In this document: piece by piece, positions 17,016 through 28,140 of the stretch
Numbering within the stretch: the first letter of the stretch is position 1
How the letters are laid out: every line of letters starts with the position of its first letter
Source of the DNA: Sulfurimonas sp.
Lineage (GTDB): Bacteria > Campylobacterota > Campylobacteria > Campylobacterales > Sulfurimonadaceae
Length of the DNA: 55,286 nucleotides
Direction: 5' to 3'
Assembly: GCA_027019325.1 (NCBI GenBank)
Contig: JALUWT010000077.1
Coordinates: 1-55,286 of the forward strand
Notes under the pieces: model-generated
Told to the model about the DNA's origin: nothing
What the model saw: the letters and a program-made list of their open reading frames with translations, nothing else
The model's database searches: none
Translations under genes and position numbers: made by a program

Positions 17016-20000
17016 CTAGACGTTGTAGTAGGTAGCATCAGGATGATAGACCACAAGGGCTGACGTTGACTGCTCCGGATGAATTTGAAATGTCTCACTC
17101 AACTCGATGCCGAACTCTTCAGGTTTTAAGAGATTAAAGAGTGGACGGTTAAGCTCTAGATCTGGACAGGCTGCATAGCCAAAGGAGTAACGGCTTCCCT
17201 GGTAACGGTTCATGCGTACATCTGCGAGAGTGTTTCCTTCATCTTTTGCGATGTTAAGATCAAGTCGTATCTGTTTGTGGGCAATTTCTGCAAGTGCCTC
17301 CGCAAGTTCGACACCCAGACCGTGAAACTGATAATACTCTGTATAATCTCCACGCTCATATATCTCACGCTCTGCATCACTGAGTCTGCTGCCGGCACTT
17401 ACACAAGTAAGAGCCAAACAGTCATGTCTGTCTGCATGAAAAAAGTCACTGAGTGCACGGTGTGGTTTTTTACGCTGTCTTGGAAAGCTGAAAATCTCTT
17501 CCGCTCTGCCGATAACATGTTCTAAAGAATCACGATTTATCTCATCTTCACTAAACCATCCTTCACTCTCATCAAAGATAAGCAGCGAGTTGTCATCGCT
17601 TCTGCAAGGCCAGTAACCATAGAGGATAGTCGGTTCAAAAAGCTTCTCTTCAATAAAACGCTTTTTGAGTTTTTCATAAGCTGGCCAGACAACTTCATCG
17701 AGCTGTTTTTCATATGCCTCTTTGCTCATGCCTTTAGAGGAGTAGCCCCAGCGGGATTTAAAGAGGAGTTTATGATTTATCCACTCAAATGCCATCTCTA
17801 TCTGCTGGTCTGTCAGTTTTATTGCACGTCGTCCCCAAAATGGTGGCGTAGGAACCGCTACATCACGAGAAGGCATCTTAATCTCTTCAAAGGGAGGAAT
17901 GATGTACTCTTTCTCCTCTTTTTTCTCAACTTTTGGAGCATCAGGATGCAGGTTTGTGTCCATATTGCCAGCTTCTATACGGCTCATCGCTGTTACTCCG
18001 TCAAAGGCATCTTTACAGTAAAATATAGGCCCACTGTAAGCTTTTCGGCAAAAATCATCAATGAAAGAGCGTGTGAGTGCCGCACCGCCAAGTAAAACTG
18101 GAATTTGAATTCCTTTTTCTTCCAGGGTTGTGAGATTTTCAAGCATAACCTGTGTTGATTTTACAAGCAAACCGCTAAAACCAAGCGCGGAGATATGTCC
18201 ATCATTTAGTGTGTCAAGGAACTGTTCAAGGTCTACTTTGATACCGAGATTTTTGACTTTGTAGCCGTTGTTTGAGAGGATGATATCGACAAGATTTTTT
18301 CCAACATCATGGACATCTCCTTTGACTGTTCCAAGAACAAGTGTTGTGTCAACTGCTTTTTCTATTTTTGGCAGATAAGGGTTGAGGTAGTCCACTGTTT
18401 TTTTCATTGTCTCTGCAGATTGTAGAACAAAAGGAAGTTGCATCTGTCCGCTTCCAAAAAGTTCACCGACAACTTTCATCGCATCTATGAGAATTTCATT
18501 AACGATTTTCTCAGGAGCTATTTGCTGGCGCGCCTCTTCTACAAGAGGGATCATACGCTCTTTATCGCCGTCCATCAACAGTTTTGCAATTTTTTCTTCA
18601 TTGCTCATAGCAAGATATTGGGCATCTTCGGCTTCGTTATCAACGGCCTCTTTAGAACTAAAAGAGTCAATAAAAGTAAAAAGTGGCTCGTGCCCGCGGT
18701 TAAAGATAAGATTATCACAAATCTCCTGTTCCTCTTTACTTATTCTGTTAATCGGAATGATATGTTTGACATTGATGATAACGGAAGTAAGTCCTGCTTT
18801 GAGACAGTGGTGTAAAAACATGGAATTAAGATATGGCCGTGCATCTTTATCGAGTCCAAAAGAGATGTTAGAGAGTCCAAGTGTTGTGCCAACTTCGGGA
18901 TGTCTGCGTCTCAACTCACGTATGGCTTCGATGGTGTTGATTCCTGCATCGAGATACTCTGCATCACCGCTTCCCAAGGTAAAAGTAAGCACATCAAAGA
19001 CGAGATCCTCTTTTTTTAGACCGTGACGCTCAGTAGCGAGTTTGATGATACGCTCGGCAACGGCAATTTTATTTTCAACTGTCTTTGCCATTCCTACTTC
19101 ATCAATCGTAAGACATACAAGGGCTGCACCAAATTTTTTGGCCAGAGAGCAGACGGCATCAAATTTCTCTTCACCATCTTCAAGGTTCACAGAGTTAAGG
19201 ATAGGGCGGCCACCTATGTTTTTGAGCGCTGTTTCGAGTCCTTTTGTCTGCGTGGAGTCTGGCATAAGTGGGATAGGGATTTTTTGATTGTACATTCCCA
19301 TAACGGCATTCATATCTTTTGTCTCATCCCGTCCTGCAAAACCGACATTGACATCTAAAACATGTGCTCCTGCACGTACCTGTTGTTGTGCTACTGAGAG
19401 AGTACCCTCATAATCTTCTGCCAAAAGAAGTTCACGGAAAGCTTTTGAACCGGTTGCATTGCTGCGCTCTCCCATAAGAAGAGGTGCCGGCTGCTGCATC
19501 AGAGGAACGGTTGAGAAAAGTGATGCCAGTGAGTTCTCCTGTGAGCCGCTTGCTGCTTTTGGAGTGAGATTTTCTACACGGTTAACAAGCGCACGGATAT
19601 GCTGCGGGGTTGTTCCACAGCAGCCGCCTAAAAAGCTGACACCGTCATACTTTAAAAAGTTCTCCTGCTTGTCTGCAAACTCATCCGGTCCCATTGGGTA
19701 GTAGGTATACCCTCCACGGTTTTGCGGCAGTCCGGCATTTGCGTGAACAGAAATCGGTTTTTCCCAAAGTTGTGAGAGGGTTTTGACATGCTTTTCAAGC
19801 TGCTCGGGCCCTGTTCCACAGTTGAAACCAAGTGAAATGATATTAAAAGGCTCCATAATAGTTGCAATTGTTTGCGCATCAGTTCCAATAAGCATCGAAC
19901 CACTCAGTTCAATTGTTACGGAGACCATAATAGGAATCTCGACCTCTTTTTGGCGGCAGGCCTCTTCGCAGGCATGCAGGGCTGCTTTTATTTGCAGTGG

Positions 20001-20504
20001 ATCTTGACAGGTTTCAAGCAGAAAAACATCAACGCCGCCATCTATGAGTGCTAGACAAAACTCTGTATACCCTGCGAACATTGCATCATAAGTGATGTGT
20101 CCCAAAGAGGGCAGCTTTGTTCCCGGTCCGATAGAGCCGAGACAAAAACGGGGATGCTCCGGTGTGGAAAATGCTGCACACTGTTTTTTTACCAGCTCGG
20201 CACCGGCTTTGGTAAGCTCATAAGCACGCTCACCTATTTGATACTCATCAAGAACCCAGGAAAAAGAGCCAAAAGTATTTGTCGTGATAAAATCTGCACC
20301 GGCAGTCAAGTACGCACTAAAAATATCATTCATAATATCAGGTGCTGTTACATTTAAGAGTTCATTACACCCCTCATTGTCTTCCCATGCTTCTTTTGAA
20401 ATCTGGTCATCACGCTGTTGCAGCTGCGTACCCATAGCCCCGTCAATGATAAGGGGACGTTTTTTGATAGTTTTTAAGATGTATTGTTTTGTTGTCATAT
20501 GCAA
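17016..20504 (-). CDS. metH: Cobalamin-dependent methionine synthase
   Basis: 1162 aa; IDGAMGTQLQQ, GGCCGTTPQHI, GTVKGDVHDVGKNLV; activation domain at C-terminus. Confidence 0.97.
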   Translation of the reverse strand: MHMTTKQYILKTIKKRPLIIDGAMGTQLQQRDDQISKEAWEDNEGCNELLNVTAPDIMNDIFSAYLTAGADFITTNTFGSFSWVLDEYQIGERAYELTKAGAELVKKQCAAFSTPEHPRFCLGSIGPGTKLPSLGHITYDAMFAGYTEFCLALIDGGVDVFLLETCQDPLQIKAALHACEEACRQKEVEIPIMVSVTIELSGSMLIGTDAQTIATIMEPFNIISLGFNCGTGPEQLEKHVKTLSQLWEKPISVHANAGLPQNRGGYTYYPMGPDEFADKQENFLKYDGVSFLGGCCGTTPQHIRALVNRVENLTPKAASGSQENSLASLFSTVPLMQQPAPLLMGERSNATGSKAFRELLLAEDYEGTLSVAQQQVRAGAHVLDVNVGFAGRDETKDMNAVMGMYNQKIPIPLMPDSTQTKGLETALKNIGGRPILNSVNLEDGEEKFDAVCSLAKKFGAALVCLTIDEVGMAKTVENKIAVAERIIKLATERHGLKKEDLVFDVLTFTLGSGDAEYLDAGINTIEAIRELRRRHPEVGTTLGLSNISFGLDKDARPYLNSMFLHHCLKAGLTSVIINVKHIIPINRISKEEQEICDNLIFNRGHEPLFTFIDSFSSKEAVDNEAEDAQYLAMSNEEKIAKLLMDGDKERMIPLVEEARQQIAPEKIVNEILIDAMKVVGELFGSGQMQLPFVLQSAETMKKTVDYLNPYLPKIEKAVDTTLVLGTVKGDVHDVGKNLVDIILSNNGYKVKNLGIKVDLEQFLDTLNDGHISALGFSGLLVKSTQVMLENLTTLEEKGIQIPVLLGGAALTRSFIDDFCRKAYSGPIFYCKDAFDGVTAMSRIEAGNMDTNLHPDAPKVEKKEEKEYIIPPFEEIKMPSRDVAVPTPPFWGRRAIKLTDQQIEMAFEWINHKLLFKSRWGYSSKGMSKEAYEKQLDEVVWPAYEKLKKRFIEEKLFEPTILYGYWPCRSDDNSLLIFDESEGWFSEDEINRDSLEHVIGRAEEIFSFPRQRKKPHRALSDFFHADRHDCLALTCVSAGSRLSDAEREIYERGDYTEYYQFHGLGVELAEALAEIAHKQIRLDLNIAKDEGNTLADVRMNRYQGSRYSFGYAACPDLELNRPLFNLLKPEEFGIELSETFQIHPEQSTSALVVYHPDATYYNV

Positions 20505-20604
20505 AATCTTTGTATAATATTGCTTTTATTTTAGCGAAAATGTTTATAAAAACTGCTGTATTTGAATCGGCAAAGAAATCTTTTAAGCAATAATAGAGAT
20601 AAAG

Positions 20605-20665
20605 TGACGAAATAAACTAAAAAAGTATTGACTTTATTCGTCAAAAGAGTGTATAATGACGATGA
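20605..20665. promoter_or_regulatory. Promoter with overlapping TGACGA inverted repeat
   Basis: TTGACT (20628-20633), 18-bp spacer, TATAAT (20652-20657); TGACGAAATAAA (20605-20616) inverted with TTTATTCGTCA (20633-20643); further TGACGA at 20657. Confidence 0.65.
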
Positions 20666-20698
20666 AAATCAATAAATAAGAGAGGTTTAATCGTTAAA

Positions 20699-21334
20699 AT
20701 GGTGATTGCATATATAAGACCAGATAAGAATTTTGCACCTGCACATGAACAATTGCAGTTGATAAACTCTTATGCTATGACGAACAATCTTGTTATTGAT
20801 GATGAATTTGTTGATTACACATCCCAAAACAAGCGTCTCCAAGAGAGAAGCGAAGTAACAAAATACTTTCAGTCAAAAATCAGAACGACACTGCTTATTT
20901 ATGATGTCTGGGTATTGACTACAAATATGGAAGATTTGATTCAGATGTTTTCCTGTCTGCTTAAAAATGAATTTAATGTTCATTTTATTAAGCAATCTGT
21001 TATAATGACACAACAGAGCAGTGTGATGCTTGTATTGGGATTGATGGATCAGCTTCGTCAAAGAGTTCAGAATGAATCCAAAAGGGTTATTGGTCGACCA
21101 AAGGGGAGTCGTTCGAATTCAAAATTTGATGTATATATAAATGATATTATTGCATTTATAAAAGATGGTAAAAGTGTGAGCGAAATGGCAAGGGTTTTAA
21201 ATGTGAGCAGAAGTTCACTCAAAGACTACATAGAGTCACGTGAACTGAAGCAGGTCGCATTTGGATCACTGCTGCCTAAAGCGCCAAAAGATGCAGAAGA
21301 ACAGGTAATCAATACAATTACCTGTCCAAATTAA
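20699..21334 (+). CDS. Serine-recombinase/resolvase-like protein with C-terminal HTH, possibly a repurposed regulator
   Basis: Resolvase-like N-terminus MVIAYIRPDKNFAPAHEQLQLINSYA and C-terminal IGRPKGSRS...DGKSVSEMARVLNVSRSSLKDYI; YxRVS serine motif not conserved. Confidence 0.7.
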   Translation: MVIAYIRPDKNFAPAHEQLQLINSYAMTNNLVIDDEFVDYTSQNKRLQERSEVTKYFQSKIRTTLLIYDVWVLTTNMEDLIQMFSCLLKNEFNVHFIKQSVIMTQQSSVMLVLGLMDQLRQRVQNESKRVIGRPKGSRSNSKFDVYINDIIAFIKDGKSVSEMARVLNVSRSSLKDYIESRELKQVAFGSLLPKAPKDAEEQVINTITCPN

Positions 21335-21352
21335 TAAAACGGGAGATTATAT

Positions 21353-22810
21353 ATGAGTGAAGAGAAAAAAGGTATAAAAATACCTACACCTTGGAGAATT
21401 AAAAGATATTATGTCTATGCATTGGCAACGGTTGTTGCTTTAGGACTTCCATGGATACATATTAATGGACATCAGTTTTTTATGCTGAGTTTTGATAAGA
21501 TGAAACTAGATCTTGCCTTTGTACAGTTTGACATGCAAGAGCTTTATCTTATGCCATTTTTACTTATGCTTCTGTTTTTAGGAATATTTGGAATGACAGT
21601 TATGGGTGGACGTGTTTTTTGTGGTTGGGTATGTCCGCAGACTGTATTTCGCGTTATCTACCGTGACCTGATTGAGACAAAACTTTTACATCTACGTAAA
21701 CGTATTGGCAATAAACAGCAAGATCCGGATATGTCAAAAGCAGAAAATAAAGTAAAAAAACTGCTTGCTATTCTCATTTGGACAATGTTGGCAATTGTTG
21801 CAGGTGCTGACTTTATGTGGTACTTTATTCCGCCAGAGACGTTCTTTCAGTATATTATGCATCCTGCTGAGCACACTACAATGCTTGGTTTCGTTTTTGG
21901 AATTGCTGCATTTTTAGTCTATGACATTGTAATTTTAAAAGAGAACTTTTGTGTCTATGTTTGTCCTTACTCTCGTGTGCAGTCAGTTCTGTATGATGAG
22001 CATACAGTTATGGCGCTATATGATGAGCACAGAGGTGGAAAAATTTATGATGATGATGAGCATGGCGAACATCATAAACTTGTAAACAAACAAAAAGAGC
22101 TGCAGGCAGTGGATCCAAGTGCTGAGTGTACAACTTGTGAGAAGTGTGTCACTGTTTGTCCTACACATATTGATATTCGTCAGGGTCTGCAGCTTGAGTG
22201 TATCAACTGTTTAGAGTGTGTGGATGCCTGTACAACGGTAATGGGTAAACTCGGCAAACCATCTCTTGTAACATGGTCAAGTGATTATGAGATTGTTGAG
22301 AGAAAAGGAAAAACTAAATATTTCCGTCCAAAAATTATTGCATACATTGTTTTACTTGTTGGTATTATGTTAGCGCTTGCATATATGGGTACAACAAAAG
22401 AGCATATGCTTCTCAATATCAACAAAGAGACAAGACTTTATTCCATCAGACATTATGAGAACAACAAGTTTGCGGTAGAGAACTCTTATATTTTTCTGTT
22501 ACAAAATACAGAGGGCAAAGCGATGAAATATTACTTTGATGTAATCTCTCCAAAAGGGATGGAAGGTAAAATTAAGATTATTAAACCATCTAAACCGTTT
22601 AGAGTAGTTCCAGATGTTAAAAAGAAAAAAATCGTTACGCTCAAAACAACAGAGATGCTCGCGGATAACACAAGAAAAGATACAGTAATTCCTATTAAGA
22701 TTCATGCATATGCACTTGACAAGGATGGTAAGCCAAGTAAAGTAATCTCTGTATATAGAGACACAATATTTATTTTTCCAAAAGAGGATGTCTTAGGAAT
22801 TAAAAAGTAA
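21353..22810 (+). CDS. ccoG: cbb3 oxidase accessory protein CcoG
   Basis: GGRVFCGWVCPQTVFR, two ferredoxin-type clusters CTTCEKCVTVCP and CINCLECVDAC. Confidence 0.95.
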   Translation: MSEEKKGIKIPTPWRIKRYYVYALATVVALGLPWIHINGHQFFMLSFDKMKLDLAFVQFDMQELYLMPFLLMLLFLGIFGMTVMGGRVFCGWVCPQTVFRVIYRDLIETKLLHLRKRIGNKQQDPDMSKAENKVKKLLAILIWTMLAIVAGADFMWYFIPPETFFQYIMHPAEHTTMLGFVFGIAAFLVYDIVILKENFCVYVCPYSRVQSVLYDEHTVMALYDEHRGGKIYDDDEHGEHHKLVNKQKELQAVDPSAECTTCEKCVTVCPTHIDIRQGLQLECINCLECVDACTTVMGKLGKPSLVTWSSDYEIVERKGKTKYFRPKIIAYIVLLVGIMLALAYMGTTKEHMLLNINKETRLYSIRHYENNKFAVENSYIFLLQNTEGKAMKYYFDVISPKGMEGKIKIIKPSKPFRVVPDVKKKKIVTLKTTEMLADNTRKDTVIPIKIHAYALDKDGKPSKVISVYRDTIFIFPKEDVLGIKK

Positions 22811-22866
22811 TAATCATACTTTAATCAAAAAAGGACTAAACTTCATTAATTTAATGGAGTTTAGTT

Positions 22867-25800
22867 TTGTTTAAAAAAATCGTCAAATCTCTCTTGTATT
22901 TTTTTCTTGCTTATCTCTTTGCAGGGTTTTTTATATTGCCTCTTATTTTAAAGCCGCAGTTGATTAAAATCATAGAAATGCAAACAAATACACAAGTTAG
23001 TATCAAATCGCTTGCTTTTAATCCCCTAATATTTAGACTTGCAATCAATGACCTTCGTCTTAAAAATCTTACAAATGAAGCCCTTTTCTCTTTTTACTCA
23101 TTGAACCTGAATCTCAACCCTATATCCCTTCTGTATGGTGCTTTAGAGCTAAAAGAGCTCTCTTTGGTATCGCCGCAACTCTATTTAGTCTATAACAAAG
23201 ACAAGAGTATCAATCTTCTTAATGTCCTGAAAAATAAAAAAGAGAGACAAAAAGAGGAGCCAAAAAATTCTGAAAAAAGTAGTATGCCAAGGGTGATTGT
23301 CGATAAGATAAAACTAGAGGGTGGTAGACTGTTTTATAAAGACTTTACACGTCCGACACCTTTTGCTTTCTCTTTGGAAAATATTGGCTTTACTCTCAAT
23401 AATTTTGATACAAAAAAAATCACAAAAAATAGTGCCGATCTTCGTCTCTACTCAAAACTGGGTGATGGCGGTTTTATTGATTTCAAAAGCCAAATATTGA
23501 GTCTAACACCTTTTAAAATCAAGGGAAGTTTGGCATTTGAAGCCAGTAAACTCTACACAGAGTGGAAGTATATGCAAGATGTGCTGAAGCTTGAAGTAGC
23601 TGATGGAAAAGTCTCTTTTAACACAAAATTTGCGCTAAATCTCGATGATTTGAATGCAACAAAGATAGAAGACTTTAATCTTGCGCTTGAAAAACTGCGC
23701 ATAAAACCAAAAGATAAAGAGAAAGATATACTCAACCTAGATATGCTTTATGTAAAAAATGCAAATATACTGCCCTTGCAGCAAGATGTCAAGATAGAAA
23801 AAATGGGACTTTACGGCTTGAATGTTAAAGTAAAACGTTCTAAAAATGGTCTTATTGACTGGCTGAATTATATAAAAATGCAGGGTGCTCAAAGTAATAG
23901 AACAAAAAAGAGTGCAGCTCAAAGCAGTAGCACAAAGCCATGGAGTGTTACACTTCAAGAGCTTGATTTGGAAAAGATTGCTCTGCGCTTTAAAGATGAA
24001 GCAGTCTATCCAAATGTCACAACGACGATTGATGAGCTGGATGTGCATGCGCAGAAGCTGACACTTTTAGGTCTGAAGCCTTTTGATTATCAGATAAAAG
24101 TAGCTTTGAATGGTTCAGGAGCATGCGATATTAATGGAACATTGGCACATAGAAATTTCAATCTTCTTGCAAATACAGCCTGTAAAAACCTTGACATTGC
24201 CCATTACAGACCTTACATAGAGACAGCCGCAAAAGCGAACCTGAAAAAATTTGACCTTAGTTTATCACGTGCATTTTTAGATTTTCAAGTAGCAACACAA
24301 GTTGCAGAGAATAACAGCAGTTTCGGGATTGCTGTAGAGGATGCAAATCTAAGTGTAAGAGAATTGCTTCTACGCAAAAAAAGTACAAAAGAGGAGTTGG
24401 TAAAGTTTAAAGATTTTACTATCAAGGGTATAGCGCTCAGTACTCCTAAAAGAGAGCTCTCTGTTGCAGATGTGGAGTTAAATAGATTTGTTGCGAATTT
24501 GGTACGACAAAAAAATGGTGTCATGAATGTTGCCGATATTGTTATTCCTAAAAAGAGCAAAAAATCTTCTCATAAATCAGCGAATAAAGAGAAAGCTTAT
24601 AGTGTTACAGTAAAACATATAGCGCTTAATGGCGCAAAAGTAGGGCTAGTAGATAAAACGCTCACACAAAACCAAAAACATTTACTCGATAAAATCAATA
24701 TAGCCGTGAATAATTTTGATATTAAAAAAAGAAGCTGGTTGCAATACAAAGCTTCTCTGCGTGTGAATAAAAAAGGAGTGATTCGCGCAGGTGGAAAGCT
24801 GAGACATACACCACTCAAGCAGAACGGATTTTTGAGTGCAAGAAGGCTCTCTTTAACTGATTTGACGCCTTACTTGCAGGAGAAAAGTTATCTGCGTGTT
24901 GATGACGGAAGGCTCTCGTTTAAAATAAAAGAGAGTTATGCCCACTCTAAAAAATATCCTGACTTGAGAATTAAGGGAGAGGCAGCGCTCAATTCCCTTT
25001 TTGTCAGCAACACAAATGATGCCAACTCTTCACTTTTTTCTTTAAATGAACTACGTGTGAAACCTTTTACACTGGAGCTGTTTCCAAACAGACTCTATGT
25101 CGATGAGGTAGATATAGACTCTTTTTATATTACGGCAGAGCTTGATGCAAACAAAACAACTAACTTTGCAAAATTAATGAAAAAAGGAACGCAAGCACAA
25201 GAACAGAAGCCGAAACAAGAGGTAAAAAAAGAGGCTAAAGCAAGTGCTTTCCCTGTTAAGGTTGTAAAAATAAATGTGAAAAACGGAAGTGCAGCTTTTA
25301 GTGATCTCTCTCTGCCTATAAAATTTAAAACACAAATTCATGGTTTAGAAGGCGCATTTTATGCAGTTTCAAGTACGCCCGGAGATACGACCTACGTAGA
25401 TATTGATGGTGAAGTAGATAAATATGGCTCGACAAAACTTATAGGAAGTGTTGACAGTTTTAACCCAAAAGAGTACACCGATTTGAATTTTAACTTTAAA
25501 AATCTAGACCTGCATGCGATGAGCGGTTACAGTGCTTCTTTTGCAGGCTATGAAATAAATTCGGGAAAACTTTATTTGGATTTGGGTTATGAGATTATGC
25601 ACGGGCAGCTTAATGCTACGAACAATATCATGATAAAGGAAATAAAACTTGGCAAGGAGCTTGAGAGTGAGGATGTGAATCATCTTCCCCTTGGTTTTGT
25701 CATAGGTTTGTTAGAAGACAGTGAAGGTATCATAGATATTGATATGCCGATTGCAGGGAATGTTGATGCACCAGATTTCAAATATGGCACTTTGGTTTGG

Positions 25801-26454
25801 AAAACGCTGGGTAATCTTATCGCTAAAGCAGTGACTTCTCCATTTAAATTCTTAGGCTCAATGATGGGACTTGACGGAGAAGATTTGGAGTTTATCGCTT
25901 TTGAATTTGGAAAAAGTGATATTACACCGCCACAGCGTGAGAAGCTTGATAAAATTGTCAAGTTGATGCGAAAACGTCCGAAAATCAATTTAGAGGTGAG
26001 TGCTGTTTATGATGATGTCAATGATTTAAAAGCCTTGAAATTACAAAAACTGGTTGCGATGGTTATCAAGAAAAGTGGTGATGAAAATATAAAAAATTCT
26101 AAAAATGCATTAAATATTGATATGCTAGAAGATGTTTATGCTCAGTTGCGTAAAGATGATAAGCTTGAAAAACTGCAAGAAAAACTGCAAAAAGAGTATA
26201 AAGATAAAGATGCGTATAAGAGAGCATATCAAAATAGTTTAATTGAACTCTGTACACAAATACAGCCTGTAAGTGAACAAGATCTAAAATTTTTAGCAAA
26301 TAAAAGAGCTGAAGAAATTCAGACGTATTTAGTTCAAGAAAAAGCGCTAGAACCGAGGAGAGTGCTAAAATCTGGGCTTGTTAAGCTGCATAAGGCAGAT
26401 GAAAAAGTCGTAAAACTTACACTAAACATAGAAGTTCAAAGCGTAGGTAAATAA
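22867..26454 (+). CDS. Large AsmA-like (DUF748) envelope protein
   Basis: 1195 aa, one N-terminal TM helix, repetitive AsmA/DUF748-like domains. Confidence 0.8.
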   Translation: MFKKIVKSLLYFFLAYLFAGFFILPLILKPQLIKIIEMQTNTQVSIKSLAFNPLIFRLAINDLRLKNLTNEALFSFYSLNLNLNPISLLYGALELKELSLVSPQLYLVYNKDKSINLLNVLKNKKERQKEEPKNSEKSSMPRVIVDKIKLEGGRLFYKDFTRPTPFAFSLENIGFTLNNFDTKKITKNSADLRLYSKLGDGGFIDFKSQILSLTPFKIKGSLAFEASKLYTEWKYMQDVLKLEVADGKVSFNTKFALNLDDLNATKIEDFNLALEKLRIKPKDKEKDILNLDMLYVKNANILPLQQDVKIEKMGLYGLNVKVKRSKNGLIDWLNYIKMQGAQSNRTKKSAAQSSSTKPWSVTLQELDLEKIALRFKDEAVYPNVTTTIDELDVHAQKLTLLGLKPFDYQIKVALNGSGACDINGTLAHRNFNLLANTACKNLDIAHYRPYIETAAKANLKKFDLSLSRAFLDFQVATQVAENNSSFGIAVEDANLSVRELLLRKKSTKEELVKFKDFTIKGIALSTPKRELSVADVELNRFVANLVRQKNGVMNVADIVIPKKSKKSSHKSANKEKAYSVTVKHIALNGAKVGLVDKTLTQNQKHLLDKINIAVNNFDIKKRSWLQYKASLRVNKKGVIRAGGKLRHTPLKQNGFLSARRLSLTDLTPYLQEKSYLRVDDGRLSFKIKESYAHSKKYPDLRIKGEAALNSLFVSNTNDANSSLFSLNELRVKPFTLELFPNRLYVDEVDIDSFYITAELDANKTTNFAKLMKKGTQAQEQKPKQEVKKEAKASAFPVKVVKINVKNGSAAFSDLSLPIKFKTQIHGLEGAFYAVSSTPGDTTYVDIDGEVDKYGSTKLIGSVDSFNPKEYTDLNFNFKNLDLHAMSGYSASFAGYEINSGKLYLDLGYEIMHGQLNATNNIMIKEIKLGKELESEDVNHLPLGFVIGLLEDSEGIIDIDMPIAGNVDAPDFKYGTLVWKTLGNLIAKAVTSPFKFLGSMMGLDGEDLEFIAFEFGKSDITPPQREKLDKIVKLMRKRPKINLEVSAVYDDVNDLKALKLQKLVAMVIKKSGDENIKNSKNALNIDMLEDVYAQLRKDDKLEKLQEKLQKEYKDKDAYKRAYQNSLIELCTQIQPVSEQDLKFLANKRAEEIQTYLVQEKALEPRRVLKSGLVKLHKADEKVVKLTLNIEVQSVGK

Positions 26455-26508
26455 TTATTTGCTATAATTGCACCTCTTATTTATAAAAATTTAAAATAAA
26501 GGTCTCTT

Positions 26509-27573
26509 ATGGCATTCTCACCAGAAAACAGAAAAGGTACCATGTCGGGTATCATTTTTGTTGCGATTTTTGCAGCAGCAGCAACTTCTATCGCGCAAAT
26601 TTCTTTTATACATAACCTTGGAATTTCTCCACTTGTAATCGGTATCGTTCTTGGTATCTTTTATGCAAACACACTCCATCAGCATATTCCTAGTGAATGG
26701 GGAACAGGTATTACATTTAGTGGTAAAAAAATTCTTCGTTTTGCAATCGTATTTTACGGCTTTAGAATTACATTTCAACAAATTATGGCAGTAGGATTGA
26801 GCGGTTTTACAGTTTCGCTTATTATGCTTTCAACAACATTTTTACTTGGAACATATCTTGGAGTCAAAGCATTTAAAATGGATAGAGACACATCTATGCT
26901 GACAGCTGCCGGTGGTGCAGTTTGTGGTGCAGCAGCTGTTCTTGCTACTGAACCGGTTTTAAAAGCAGAAGGTTACAAGACTGCAGTTGCTGTTTCTATG
27001 GTTGTGCTTTTTGGTACAATCTCAATGTTCTTGTATCCTGTTTTATACGCATCTATTATTGAACCGGCACAGGGGTTTTTACATATGACACCTGAGCAGT
27101 TTGGTATTTATACCGGTGGTACGATTCATGAAGTTGCACAGGTTGTTGCAGTTCCTGCTTCTATCCCTGGTTCACCTGAGATCATGGCGAATTCTGCGGT
27201 CATTGTTAAGATGACACGTGTTATTATGATTGCTCCTATGCTTATCGTTTTAGGAATTTATCTCTCAATGCAGGCAAAAAAATCTGGTAAAGCAGGTGGT
27301 AAATTACAGCTTGTAATTCCTTGGTTTGCAGTTTACTTCATCGGTATGGCAGGATTTAACTCACTGGATTTGGTAGCACATCCAATTGTAGGTGTAATTA
27401 ACCAAATAGATACTTTTCTTTTAACAATGGCAATGACAGCACTTGGTATGGGAACAATATTTTCAAAATTTAAAGGACTGGGATTAGCACCAATTTACAC
27501 TGCCGGTTCAATGTTTATATGGCTTGTTATTGGTGGTTTCATTGTGACAAAAGCGGTAACGGCTGTTTTATAA
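26509..27573 (+). CDS. YeiH/UPF0324 family putative sulfate exporter
   Basis: Multi-TM protein with LGISPLVIGIVLGIFYANT and TAAGGAVCGAAAVLA. Confidence 0.88.
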   Translation: MAFSPENRKGTMSGIIFVAIFAAAATSIAQISFIHNLGISPLVIGIVLGIFYANTLHQHIPSEWGTGITFSGKKILRFAIVFYGFRITFQQIMAVGLSGFTVSLIMLSTTFLLGTYLGVKAFKMDRDTSMLTAAGGAVCGAAAVLATEPVLKAEGYKTAVAVSMVVLFGTISMFLYPVLYASIIEPAQGFLHMTPEQFGIYTGGTIHEVAQVVAVPASIPGSPEIMANSAVIVKMTRVIMIAPMLIVLGIYLSMQAKKSGKAGGKLQLVIPWFAVYFIGMAGFNSLDLVAHPIVGVINQIDTFLLTMAMTALGMGTIFSKFKGLGLAPIYTAGSMFIWLVIGGFIVTKAVTAVL

Positions 27574-27672
27574 TTTTGTAAAGCTCGCACTCTCTTTTAG
27601 AGCACTTTAGAAAACTATTTGAAAAAAGATTATATAATCTATAAATAGAATTTTTAAAGGAGCCAAAAAGAG

Positions 27673-28140
27673 ATGTCCCCACTTCCAAACACACTGAACT
27701 CTTTTTGGTTATGGCGTGAAGTTTATGCAAAACTCGGCGTCTCCAATCCTGCTTACAAATACTGGAAGAACACCCAAACACTCAAACTCAATAACAAGTA
27801 CATTTTTATTCAAAAAGATACGCTTCCAATAAAACATGCATATGTACAAGAGGTTTTGACAGACCTTTCCGGACATCTTCCAATTAAGTATGCATCAGAT
27901 CAGCTGCATGTAAATGAACATTTGTTCATAAGCGATAAAATGAAGCTTCACAGGGAGTTTGAGTATAAGTTTGTAGAAGATGTAAAGTTTGTAAATATGA
28001 AGAAATTTTTTCGTGAGAACGGTATAGAAATTGGACGAAATGCTATTATTCAGCTTGGAAGAATGAAAGATTTGGAGATAACTCCTGAGGCTACTTTTTA
28101 TAATTTAAAAAATGATTATGGCTTAGTGGTGTATAACTGA
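27673..28140 (+). CDS. Conserved hypothetical protein
   Basis: Complete ORF overlapping the next start. Confidence 0.6.
   Translation: MSPLPNTLNSFWLWREVYAKLGVSNPAYKYWKNTQTLKLNNKYIFIQKDTLPIKHAYVQEVLTDLSGHLPIKYASDQLHVNEHLFISDKMKLHREFEYKFVEDVKFVNMKKFFRENGIEIGRNAIIQLGRMKDLEITPEATFYNLKNDYGLVVYN

Noticed and set aside
17210-20517. Numerous plus-strand and minus-strand ORFs of 60-180 aa across metH
   Set aside because: They are antisense or alternative-frame shadows of a clearly coding metH.
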